Source: Paracoccus sp. (in: a-proteobacteria)
Lineage (GTDB): Bacteria; Pseudomonadota; Alphaproteobacteria; Rhodobacterales; Rhodobacteraceae
Assembly: GCA_031178645.1 (NCBI GenBank)
Contig: JAPSIP010000026.1
Location: 1-11,524, forward strand
DNA: 11,524 nt
Reading direction: 5' to 3'
A program made the translations under genes and the position numbers. Positions within the stretch are counted from its first letter, which is position 1; each line of letters begins with the position of its first letter. The notes under the pieces were generated by a model. The model worked only from the letters and a program-made list of their open reading frames with translations. It searched no databases and had not been told where the DNA came from. Shown piece after piece: positions 1-5,494 of this stretch.

Positions 1-175
1 CCGCGATGGCCGCTTCGAGTGCGCCGATCCAGTCCGCGGGATCCTGTTCCGACCAGCCGGAATGGGGATGGCTGACCGGATAATGCCGTTCCGTCGATCC
101 GACAGGCCTGCCGCCTTCATCCACCAGCAGCGCCCGCAGCCCGGACGTGCCCAGATCTATTCCCAGATAGCTCAT
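1..175 (-). CDS. xylB: FGGY-family carbohydrate kinase, xylulokinase-like (N-terminal part only)
   Basis: Only the first 58 codons lie in the window; the rest runs off the left edge. The protein opens with a beta strand followed by DLGTSGLRALLVDE, the phosphate-1 loop of the FGGY/actin-like ATPase fold. The segment HPHSGWSEQDPADW follows, which is typical of xylulokinases, where the kinase contacts sugar near the end of the first strand set. By family these enzymes phosphorylate D-xylulose or a related ketose with ATP in the cytoplasm. The start at 175 is supported by a purine-rich GGGAAG just upstream. The gene lies 74 bases downstream of the HAD phosphatase on the same strand, so co-transcription is likely. 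In Rhodobacteraceae a xylB-like kinase and a HAD phosphatase are often found at the end of sorbitol/mannitol operons; that this is such an operon is inference. The exact sugar cannot be told from 58 residues. Confidence 0.85.
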   Translation of the reverse strand, partial: MSYLGIDLGTSGLRALLVDEGGRPVGSTERHYPVSHPHSGWSEQDPADWIGALEAAIA

Positions 176-192
176 CTTCCCTCTCTTCCCCA

Positions 193-205
193 CGGGCTTT
201 GCCCG
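193..205 (-). other. Small GC hairpin between HAD gene and xylB
   Basis: A five-base-pair stem (CGGGC/GCCCG) with a three-base loop lies in the 74-base gap between the HAD stop and the xylB start. It has no U tract in the direction of transcription and so does not look like a terminator. It may only be a minor mRNA fold. Confidence 0.25.
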
Positions 206-249
206 CCCTTGTTGCCCAGCATTCGGCGCCCGTCAAAGGGGTGCGGCTG

Positions 250-942
250 TCAGTTGTGGTGCGGCCGGTCCAGCAGCGCCGGAAGCATTCCGTCCAGATC
301 CGGCAGCACGGTGGCCGCGCCTGCCTCCGTCAGGCGGCGGGCATGGTCGTCCTGCATCCCCACAAGATGGCTGCCGCCGGTGAAGCCCACCGCGCGCATT
401 CCTGCCGCGCGGGCGCCGGTAATCCCGTGCGGGGAATCCTCCATCACCGCGCAGGCTTCGGGCGGGATGCCCAGGCTTTCGGCGGCCAGCAGGAACAGGT
501 CGGGGGCAGGCTTGCCGCGCCGCACCTGATCGGCACTGAAGATGCGGTCACCGAACTGGTCCGCCAGACCCGCCACATCCAGCGTGATGCCCAGCCTGCG
601 GACCGAACTGCCCGTGGCGATGGCCACTGTCACGCCGCCCGCGGCCAGATCGTCCAGCAATGCCGGAATGCCCGGTATCACCCGCAATTCGGAAGGATAG
701 CGCGCCAGCAGCCGTTCCTCGAAGACGCGGGCGAAGTCGGGCAGGTCGGGCCGGTCAAGCGCCTCGCTGAGGTGGCGGACGATGGCCTGGATCGACATGC
801 CCAGGAACTTGCGGCGCAATTCGTCCGTGGTGGCGTGCAGCCCTTCGGCGGCCATAAGCTCGGCCAGGGTTTCCAGCGACATCGGCTCGCTGTCCACCAG
901 GCAGCCGTCCATGTCGAAGATCACGGCGCGGATATCGGTCAT
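250..942 (-). CDS. HAD-superfamily hydrolase, beta-phosphoglucomutase/sugar phosphatase-like
   Basis: This 230-residue protein has all four HAD motifs. Motif I is FDMDGCLVDSEP, with nucleophile Asp10 and acid/base Asp12. Motif II is the AIATGSS strand around Thr110. Motif III is Lys144 in RRGKPAPDLF. Motif IV is MEDSPHGITGARAAGM with Glu168/Asp169. The helical insert between motif I and residue 85 is a C1 cap as in beta-phosphoglucomutase, phosphoglycolate phosphatase and sugar-phosphate phosphatases. Length is normal for the group. A longer open frame extends to 1038, but the start at 942 is chosen because an AGGGGG ribosome site sits just upstream and the protein then begins directly at the core strand. 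It is transcribed toward the xylulokinase gene, suggesting removal or salvage of a phosphorylated sugar in that pathway. The substrate cannot be predicted. Confidence 0.9.
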   Translation of the reverse strand: MTDIRAVIFDMDGCLVDSEPMSLETLAELMAAEGLHATTDELRRKFLGMSIQAIVRHLSEALDRPDLPDFARVFEERLLARYPSELRVIPGIPALLDDLAAGGVTVAIATGSSVRRLGITLDVAGLADQFGDRIFSADQVRRGKPAPDLFLLAAESLGIPPEACAVMEDSPHGITGARAAGMRAVGFTGGSHLVGMQDDHARRLTEAGAATVLPDLDGMLPALLDRPHHN

Positions 943-1029
943 GCGGCCCCCTGGTTGCGATAACGGTCTGATGCCTACACCGATCGGGCACGGATGACAA
1001 ACGGCGGCTTCTGCGCTAGGCGGGTATGC

Positions 1030-1779
1030 ATGAAGCATTTCCTTCCCGTCCGAGAGCTTTACGTATCCCCCGAAGCCGCGACCGCCCTTCTGGCCGAGGC
1101 CGGAAAGCTGCCCGCCTGGACGCTGGATGCCCGACAGGTGGCCGAGCTTGACCTGCTTCTAAGCGGCGGCTTCACCCCCTTGCGCGGCTACATGACCGAG
1201 GCCGATTATCGCGCGGCCCGCGAAGGCGGGGACAGGGGCTGGCCGGTGCCCTTCGCCCTGGAGGTCGCGGCGGATTTCGCCGGGCGGGTCGAACCCGGCG
1301 ATGACATTGCGCTGCGCGACGCGGCGGGTGTTGTGGCGGTGCTGTCGGTGACCGACCGCTGGGGCGATCCGGCGCTGTTGGGGGGCAAGGTCAAGGGCCT
1401 GCGCCGCCCCGGCAGCGGCCCGACCCCCAACGCCCTGCGCGCCCTGTTCCGGGGCGGAGGGGCCGATCAGGTGCTGGCCGTCCTGCCTGCGTCCCAGGCA
1501 GATGTGGACTTGGCCGCAACGCTTGCCGCCGGCATGGGTGCCGCGCTGCTGGTCCAGCCCGCGCCGGGCAGCGCCGTCGATGCACCCGGCGATGCGGTGC
1601 TGGCGCCCTTGCGCCTGGCCCCGCCCGAAGGCCCCGGTGCCATCATGTGGCGGGCGCTCGTCGCGCGCAATCACGGCGCGACGCATCTGTTCCTGCCCGA
1701 CCCTGCCGCACGGGAAGTTTACCGCCCGCATCAGGACCGGATCGGCCTGGCGATGGTTCTGCCCGACGGGAACCGCTAG
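1030..1779 (+). CDS. ATP-sulfurylase-like protein without the catalytic site (possible pseudoenzyme)
   Basis: The 249-residue product resembles the N-terminal half of Sat in the fused Sat-CysC enzymes of Rhodobacteraceae. Residues 5-110 match the PUA-like N-terminal domain (RELYVSPEAA at 9-17; LLSGGFTPLRGYM at 43-55; WPVPFALEV at 71-79; VEPGDDIALRD at 87-97). TPNALRALFR (132-141) matches the lead-in to the nucleotide-binding core. Residues 201-227 (GPGAIMWRAL, then ARNHGATHLFLPD) match the later core segment, and YRPHQDRIGLAMV (231-243) the helix after it. The family motif QTRNPxHxxH, expected at about 151-161, is replaced by VLPASQADVDL. The GRDHAG segment is also gone. The C-terminal part of Sat and the APS-kinase domain are absent. 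ATP sulfurylase activity is therefore not expected. The frame is intact with host-like codon use, which suggests a maintained protein rather than a decaying one. Start 1030 follows AGGCGGG and fits the family N-terminus; 994 is the alternative. The gene lies 38 bases before the MFS gene. Confidence 0.8.
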   Translation: MKHFLPVRELYVSPEAATALLAEAGKLPAWTLDARQVAELDLLLSGGFTPLRGYMTEADYRAAREGGDRGWPVPFALEVAADFAGRVEPGDDIALRDAAGVVAVLSVTDRWGDPALLGGKVKGLRRPGSGPTPNALRALFRGGGADQVLAVLPASQADVDLAATLAAGMGAALLVQPAPGSAVDAPGDAVLAPLRLAPPEGPGAIMWRALVARNHGATHLFLPDPAAREVYRPHQDRIGLAMVLPDGNR

Positions 1780-1817
1780 GCCGGCCCTGATTTTACGATC
1801 TGCAAGAAAGGCGGCCC

Positions 1818-3275
1818 ATGTCTCCGGCGCGTGCAGGCGATCCCGCCTTCAATCCCTGGCTTGCAGCGATCCTGCTGCTGCTGGGCAACTTCATGAACCT
1901 GATCGACGTCAGCATCGTGAACGTCGCGCTGCCCTCGATCCAGGAAAACCTGGGGGCCACGGCGGCCGAGATCGAGTGGGTGTCGGCCGCCTATGTGCTG
2001 GCCTTCGCGGCGGGCCTGCTGCCCTTCGGCCGCTTTGGCGACAAGTTCGGGCGCAAGCGGCTGTTCCTGCTGGGCATCGGGCTGTTCACGCTGGCCTCGG
2101 CGCTGTGCGGCTTTGCGCTATCGATGCCGATGCTGATCTGGTCGCGCGCGCTGCAGGGCGTGGGCGGGGCGATGATGGTGCCGCAGGTCATGGCGATCAT
2201 GCATGTGATGTTTCCGCCCGAACAGAAGGCGCGCGCCTTTGCCTTGGCAGGCGTGGTGGCAAGCCTCGGGGCAGTCACCGGGCCGCTGATGGGCGGGGCG
2301 CTGATCACGGGCAATATTGCGGGCCTCGACTGGCGGCCGATCTTCCTGGTGAACCTGCCGGTCGGGATGGTCGTCATTGCGGCGGGGCTTCGCTGGATCC
2401 CGGCGCTGTCGTCGGACCGGAAGATGCGCATCGACTGGATTGGGGTCGGGCTGTTCTCGCTGGCGGTGGTGCTGGTGGTCCTGCCGGTGATCGAGGGCGC
2501 GCTGCTGGGCTGGCCGTGGTGGTGCATTGCCATGCTGGCCGCGGCACTGCCGGTGGGCGGGATGTTCGTCTGGCGGCAGGTCCGGCTGGCGCGCCAGGGG
2601 CGAGAGCAACTGCTGCCGGTCGCGCTGATGCGCAATGCGGGCTTTGTCACAGGCGTGCTGATGGTGATGCTGCATTTTTCGGCGATACCGGGGATGTTCC
2701 TGGTGCTGGCGATCTATCTGCAAACCGGCTTCGGCCTGGACCCGATGCAGTCGGGCATCGCCACCGCGCCCTTTCCGCTGGGCATCATGCTGGGCAGCTA
2801 TATCACCGGGCGTTTCGGGACGAAATGGATGCCGGGCCGCATGGCGGTGGGCGTGGCGACGCTTTTGGCCGGGATGGTCTTCCTGCGCCATGTCACCGGC
2901 CATCCGCCGCAAAGCTTCACGCCCGCCACCCTGATCGGGCCCTTGGCGGTCTGCGGCTTCGGCATGGGGCTGACGATCTCGCCGCTGTTCCAGACGGTGC
3001 TGCAATCGGTGCCGGGACGGGATGCGGGGGCGGGATCGGGGGCGATGCAGGCCTTCCAGCAGGTCGGCGCGGCCATCGGCATCGCTGTGGTGTCCAGCCT
3101 GTTCTTCGTGCGCCTGCACGGTCAGGGCGGCGGCGATTATCCTGCCGCCATGTCGCACGCGCTGACCTATCAGGTCTGCGCCTTTGCCGCGATCCTGGCG
3201 GTGCTGGCGCTGCGGACGGGCCTGCGGGGCAAGGCGGAAACACCGCCCCGCCGCGAAGGGGTCAGTGGACGCTGA
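1818..3275 (+). CDS. MFS transporter, DHA2 family (EmrB/QacA-type, 14 helices)
   Basis: The 485-residue membrane protein shows the hallmarks of the DHA2 drug:proton antiporters. Motif D1 is LIDVSIVNVALP (28-39). Motif A in the 2-3 loop is GRFGDKFGRKRLF (71-83). Motif B contains Arg110 in RALQGVGGAMMVP. Motif C, diagnostic of exporters, is GAVTGPLMGG (151-160). Hydrophobic segments run along the whole length, and the size fits 14 transmembrane helices. Such proteins export drugs, dyes or metabolites across the inner membrane using the proton gradient. The Asp30 of motif D1 is conserved. An AAAGG sequence before the ATG supports the start. It probably shares a transcript with the ATP-sulfurylase-like gene. 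Its last 14 bases overlap the end of the convergent DUF1150 gene. There is no adjacent membrane-fusion (EmrA) or regulator gene, so the substrate is unknown. Confidence 0.93.
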   Translation: MSPARAGDPAFNPWLAAILLLLGNFMNLIDVSIVNVALPSIQENLGATAAEIEWVSAAYVLAFAAGLLPFGRFGDKFGRKRLFLLGIGLFTLASALCGFALSMPMLIWSRALQGVGGAMMVPQVMAIMHVMFPPEQKARAFALAGVVASLGAVTGPLMGGALITGNIAGLDWRPIFLVNLPVGMVVIAAGLRWIPALSSDRKMRIDWIGVGLFSLAVVLVVLPVIEGALLGWPWWCIAMLAAALPVGGMFVWRQVRLARQGREQLLPVALMRNAGFVTGVLMVMLHFSAIPGMFLVLAIYLQTGFGLDPMQSGIATAPFPLGIMLGSYITGRFGTKWMPGRMAVGVATLLAGMVFLRHVTGHPPQSFTPATLIGPLAVCGFGMGLTISPLFQTVLQSVPGRDAGAGSGAMQAFQQVGAAIGIAVVSSLFFVRLHGQGGGDYPAAMSHALTYQVCAFAAILAVLALRTGLRGKAETPPRREGVSGR

Positions 3276-3489
3276 CCGGGGTCAGTTCGTTCTGGCGGGC
3301 CAGCACAAAGGCCAGTTGCCGATCCTTGACCAGGGCCAGGCGTTCCCCGTCGATATCGTGGACGGCATACATGCTGTCGATCCCGTCAAGCTGCTGGCGC
3401 AGTTCCTGGGGCAGGCTGCTGGTTTCCACCTGACGGATATAGACCGTCCTTTCGGCGTCAATGCCGCCGAAGTCGAATTTGGTATCCAT
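3262..3489 (-). CDS. DUF1150 family small protein
   Basis: This 75-residue acidic protein contains YIRQVETSSLPQEL, MYAVHDIDGERLALVKDR and a final ARQNELTPVSVH, the conserved pattern of the DUF1150 family of alphaproteobacteria. It has no signal peptide or membrane segment, so it is probably cytoplasmic. Its function is not established. An AAAGGGG ribosome site precedes the ATG. The start lies 11 bases after the Hsp20 stop on the same strand, so the two are almost certainly co-transcribed. This pairing is recurrent in Rhodobacterales as far as I recall and suggests a role connected with the chaperone or the stress response. The 3' end overlaps the convergent MFS gene by 14 bases. Confidence 0.88.
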   Translation of the reverse strand: MDTKFDFGGIDAERTVYIRQVETSSLPQELRQQLDGIDSMYAVHDIDGERLALVKDRQLAFVLARQNELTPVSVH

Positions 3490-3500
3490 GATGATCCCCT

Positions 3501-3911
3501 TTACTTGCGGCTGATCGGAATGGTCTGGACGACCTGCTGGGGCTGGATGCGCCTCAGGTCGACATGAAGCAGACCGTTTTCCATCTGGGCGCCCTCGACC
3601 TCGACCCCGTCGGCCAGGACGAAACTGCGCTGAAAGGCACGGGCGGCGATGCCCCGGTGCAGGAAGACGCGCTCGCTTTCGGGTTCGGCCATTCGGCCGC
3701 GGATGACGAGCTGCCGGTCCTCGGTGGTGACGGACAGATCCTGTTCCGCGAAACCCGCGACGGCCAGCGTGATGCGGAACCCGTCGGGCGCGACATGTTC
3801 GATGTTATAGGGGGGATATCCTTCGGCGCCCTTTGCGGCCCGTTCGGCCAGACGCTCTAGCTGGTCGAACCCCAGCAGATACGGATGCGCCCCCAGCGAA
3901 ATCTTGGTCAT
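3501..3911 (-). CDS. Hsp20/IbpA-type small heat-shock protein
   Basis: The 136-residue protein is a class-A alphaproteobacterial small heat-shock protein. Such ATP-independent chaperones bind unfolding proteins in the cytoplasm and hand them to DnaK/ClpB. The N-terminal arm (1-32, HPYLLGFDQLERLAERAA) is IbpA-like. The alpha-crystallin domain spans about 33-122 and includes YNIEHVAPDGFRITLAVAGF, RAFQRSFVLADGV and MENGLLHVDL. The C-terminal anchor IPI (131-133) is the IxI motif that locks dimers into larger oligomers. The frame is open to 4004, but 3911 is chosen because the family begins at this point and AAAAAGGG lies upstream. DUF1150 follows directly. The 99-base leader region contains a sigma-32-like promoter and possible RNA folds, described separately. 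Confidence 0.93.
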   Translation of the reverse strand: MTKISLGAHPYLLGFDQLERLAERAAKGAEGYPPYNIEHVAPDGFRITLAVAGFAEQDLSVTTEDRQLVIRGRMAEPESERVFLHRGIAARAFQRSFVLADGVEVEGAQMENGLLHVDLRRIQPQQVVQTIPISRK

Positions 3912-3930
3912 GTTCAGCCCTTTTTCCGAC

Positions 3931-3969
3931 AAGCGACTGTTCTGCGGACCCCTTGGCGGCGATCCGCTT
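3931..3969 (-). promoter_or_regulatory. Foldable 5' leader of hsp20 (possible thermosensor)
   Basis: Two alternative pairings exist in the hsp20 leader. GCGGAT (3967-3962) can pair with GTCCGC (3949-3944), and AAGCG (3969-3965) can pair with CGCTT (3935-3931). A UCGCU (3936-3932) lies nine bases before the AAGGG ribosome site and could pair imperfectly with it. This resembles the U(U/C)GCU element of ROSE RNA thermometers. This is a weak, untested match. Confidence 0.25.
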
Positions 3970-3976
3970 GGGGTCA

Positions 3977-4005
3977 ATATGTGGACGAAGGCGGGGCCTT
4001 GCAAG
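3977..4005 (-). promoter_or_regulatory. Candidate sigma-32-type heat-shock promoter for hsp20
   Basis: On the minus strand CTTGCAA (4005-3999) is followed after 14 bases by CCACATAT (3984-3977). The sigma-32 consensus is roughly CTTGAAA, 11-16 bases, CCCCATNT. Both halves match well and the spacing fits. Transcription would start near 3970, giving a leader of about 60 bases before the Hsp20 ATG. It overlaps the region just past the end of the secreted-protein gene (stop at 4011). Confidence 0.5.
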
Positions 4006-4010
4006 ACCGA

Positions 4011-4574
4011 TCAGGGCCGGATCCCGCAGGCCCGGGCCGCCGTTTCGATTGCCGCGCGAGAGCCGGTCAGGGGGAATGTGCCGCTGCTGCCACCCGAGGC
4101 GACCTCGACCCCGTTGCCCGACATCAGCGCGCCGACCAGCGGCGATGCGGCATCGGCGGTGGTGTAAAGGATGCCGTTCCGCGCCACGAAGGGCTGCGTG
4201 AAGGTCCGCCCGTCCACGCTGATGCGTGTGTCATCGGCCGCCCCGCCCAGGCCCGAGATGCCGATCACCGCCGGCCCGCCCGGCTGGCACATGTAGTTCA
4301 GCGACCTGTCCCCCACGTCGATCACCGCCGCATGGGCGCCCGAGACGCTTTCGCTTCTCCAGCGGGGGGCGGATGCATCGCGCTGCGGGCCGGCCTCGGG
4401 CGTCTCGCCGCACATCTGCTCGATGCAGGTCTGATAGGCCGGGCTGGTCGCCGGGCCGTGGTTGAACAGGCACTGGTTGACGCAAAGCTGCGCCCTGTCC
4501 TCTTGCGCCTGGGCAGGCGCACCCATTGCCAATGCGGCAACGGCGAATGCCGCCAGACCCCTGACACCCCTCAT
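4011..4574 (-). CDS. Secreted cysteine-rich hypothetical protein
   Basis: I do not recognise a named family. The 187-residue product begins with a clear Sec signal peptide (MRGVRG, a hydrophobic Ala/Leu core, AQA cleavage after residue 23), so it is probably periplasmic. The mature N-terminus carries a twin-cysteine pattern, C31-x3-C35, 14 residues, C50-x4-C55, which suggests a disulfide-held helical hairpin. Two more cysteines (96 and 183) could pair. The C-terminal half is a Gly/Ser-rich beta domain with NGILYTTADAASPLV and GTFPLTGSRAAIETAARACG. The ending resembles the pattern in IalB-type periplasmic proteins, but this is only an impression. Start 4574 follows AAAGGGG; an open frame continues upstream but lacks sense. 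It lies upstream of hsp20 on the same strand and is divergent from the coiled-coil gene at 4725. Confidence 0.8.
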   Translation of the reverse strand: MRGVRGLAAFAVAALAMGAPAQAQEDRAQLCVNQCLFNHGPATSPAYQTCIEQMCGETPEAGPQRDASAPRWRSESVSGAHAAVIDVGDRSLNYMCQPGGPAVIGISGLGGAADDTRISVDGRTFTQPFVARNGILYTTADAASPLVGALMSGNGVEVASGGSSGTFPLTGSRAAIETAARACGIRP

Positions 4575-4611
4575 CGCCCGTCCCCTTTCTGCAACACCAA
4601 GCCTTCCAGCA

Positions 4612-4643
4612 GAGGGACAAGAAGCAAGTCGGTCCTGTCCCTC
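4612..4643. promoter_or_regulatory. Perfect 8-bp inverted repeat in divergent intergenic region
   Basis: GAGGGACA (4612-4619) and TGTCCCTC (4636-4643) form a perfect inverted repeat with a 16-base spacer. It lies between the start of the secreted-protein gene (4574) and the promoter of the gene at 4725. Half-site centres are 24 bases apart, so a dimeric regulator could bind both halves. A transcribed hairpin is the other possibility. Confidence 0.4.
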
Positions 4644-4656
4644 GCTAAGCATCTTG

Positions 4657-4685
4657 TTAACATGTGCCGTGCTAGGATCTATACT
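4657..4685 (+). promoter_or_regulatory. Sigma-70-type promoter
   Basis: TTAACA (4657-4662) and TATACT (4680-4685) are separated by exactly 17 bases. Each hexamer matches the housekeeping consensus at five of six positions. Initiation would fall near 4692, about 33 bases before the preferred start of the coiled-coil gene. Confidence 0.6.
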
Positions 4686-4724
4686 TGGCGCAAAGACCTT
4701 ATGCGTCGAGCCAAGCCAAGCCAG

Positions 4725-4943
4725 ATGAACATGCACCACGAGATGTCCCATGACGAAATCATCCGCGCCAAGCTGGCGGCGCTGCGTTGCGAACACCGCG
4801 ACCTGGACGAGGCGATCGCGGCCCTGTCGGCGCAGCAGCTGACATCTTCGCTGGCGTTGCAGCGCCTGAAGAAGCAGAAGCTGATGCTCAAGGACCAGAT
4901 CGCCCGGCTGGAGGATGAGATCACCCCCGACATCATCGCCTGA
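4725..4943 (+). CDS. Short coiled-coil protein, YdcH/DUF465 type
   Basis: The 72-residue product is a highly charged, cysteine-poor helical protein. It has the pattern [27 protein letters not shown] and ends in [10 protein letters not shown], typical of the small DUF465/YdcH proteins of alphaproteobacteria. The family has no settled function. The LxxLKKQKLxLKD segment (about 44-60) predicts a coiled coil and probable self-association. Starts at 4701, 4725 and 4743 are all in frame and none has a good Shine-Dalgarno sequence. Start 4725 is preferred because the likely transcription start near 4692 leaves too little leader for 4701. Start 4743 gives MSHDEII and remains possible. The gene precedes purE by 62 bases. 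Confidence 0.8.
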   Translation: MNMHHEMSHDEIIRAKLAALRCEHRDLDEAIAALSAQQLTSSLALQRLKKQKLMLKDQIARLEDEITPDIIA

Positions 4944-4950
4944 TTGCGGC

Positions 4951-4981
4951 CCTGCGCCCCGCGCGCTATGGCGGGCGCAGG
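4951..4981 (+). other. Strong GC hairpin between the YdcH-type gene and purE
   Basis: CCTGCGCCC (4951-4959) pairs perfectly with GGGCGCAGG (4973-4981), with a 13-base loop. The stem begins 7 bases after the upstream stop and ends 24 bases before the purE ATG. No U tract follows (AAACC instead), so it is not a standard rho-independent terminator. It may be a 3' end stabiliser for the upstream message or a structured purE leader. Confidence 0.5.
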
Positions 4982-5005
4982 AAACCGGGTTCGGGATCGG
5001 GACGA

Positions 5006-5494
5006 ATGATGGAAAAACCTGTGGGAATCATCATGGGCAGCCAGTCCGACTGGCCCACGATGAAGGAAGCCGCCGCGATCCTGGATGAACTGGGCATCCC
5101 CTATGACGCCCGCATCGTCAGCGCCCACCGCACCCCCGACCGGCTGTGGGATTACGGCAAGACCGCCGTGTCACGCGGCTTGAAGGTCATCATCGCGGGC
5201 GCCGGGGGCGCGGCCCATCTGCCCGGCATGATGGCATCGAAGACCCGCGTGCCGGTCATCGGCGTGCCGGTCCAGACCCGGGCGCTGTCCGGCGTCGATT
5301 CGCTCTACTCCATCCTGCAGATGCCCAAGGGCTATCCCGTCGCCACCATGGCCATCGGCTCGGCGGGCGCGGCCAATGCCGGGCTGATGGCGGCGGGGAT
5401 CCTGGCGCTGTCCGATCCCGCCTTGGCCCAACGCTTGGACGCCTGGCGCCAGGCCCTGTCCGATTCCATCCCCGAGGAGCCGCGCGATGAATGA
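5006..5494 (+). CDS. purE: N5-carboxyaminoimidazole ribonucleotide mutase PurE
   Basis: PurE class I moves the carboxyl group from N5-CAIR to C4, giving CAIR in purine biosynthesis. The 162-residue length is normal. Visible signatures are [10 protein letters not shown] (GSxSD phosphate loop), the catalytic [18 protein letters not shown], and [15 protein letters not shown] with the active-site lid. The C-terminal helix, ending near RLDAWRQAL, is used in octamer packing. Two adjacent ATGs (5006 and 5009) are possible starts; a GGGATCGGGA sequence lies upstream. The stop overlaps the purK start by 8 bases, so the two are translationally coupled. This fits the two-step bacterial route in which PurK makes the unstable N5-CAIR for PurE. 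Confidence 0.97.
   Translation: MMEKPVGIIMGSQSDWPTMKEAAAILDELGIPYDARIVSAHRTPDRLWDYGKTAVSRGLKVIIAGAGGAAHLPGMMASKTRVPVIGVPVQTRALSGVDSLYSILQMPKGYPVATMAIGSAGAANAGLMAAGILALSDPALAQRLDAWRQALSDSIPEEPRDE

Noticed and set aside
943..1038. Upstream extension of the HAD gene to 1038
   Set aside because: The added 32 residues do not match the family, overlap the divergent gene start, and a better ribosome site lies at the 942 start.
1030..1779. Calling the gene functional ATP sulfurylase (sat)
   Set aside because: The QTRNPxHxxH and GRDHAG motifs and the C-terminal half are missing, so assigning the activity would be misleading.
1780..1817. GGCCGGCC palindrome after the Sat-like gene
   Set aside because: It is a short low-complexity GC palindrome expected by chance at this base composition, with no further structure.
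2118..3158. A long minus-strand frame opposite the MFS gene
   Set aside because: The translation is dominated by Arg, Gln, His and Ala, typical of antisense GC-rich coding DNA, with no ribosome site or motif.
1502..3433. A 643-codon plus-strand frame across the end of the Sat-like gene and the MFS gene
   Set aside because: It is out of frame with both real genes and has an Ala/Gly/Arg-dominated shadow composition with no domain. The MFS frame has full family motifs.
4575..4796. Upstream extension of the secreted-protein gene
   Set aside because: The extension would bury the signal peptide and overlap the divergent promoter and gene; the AAAGGGG before 4574 fixes the start.
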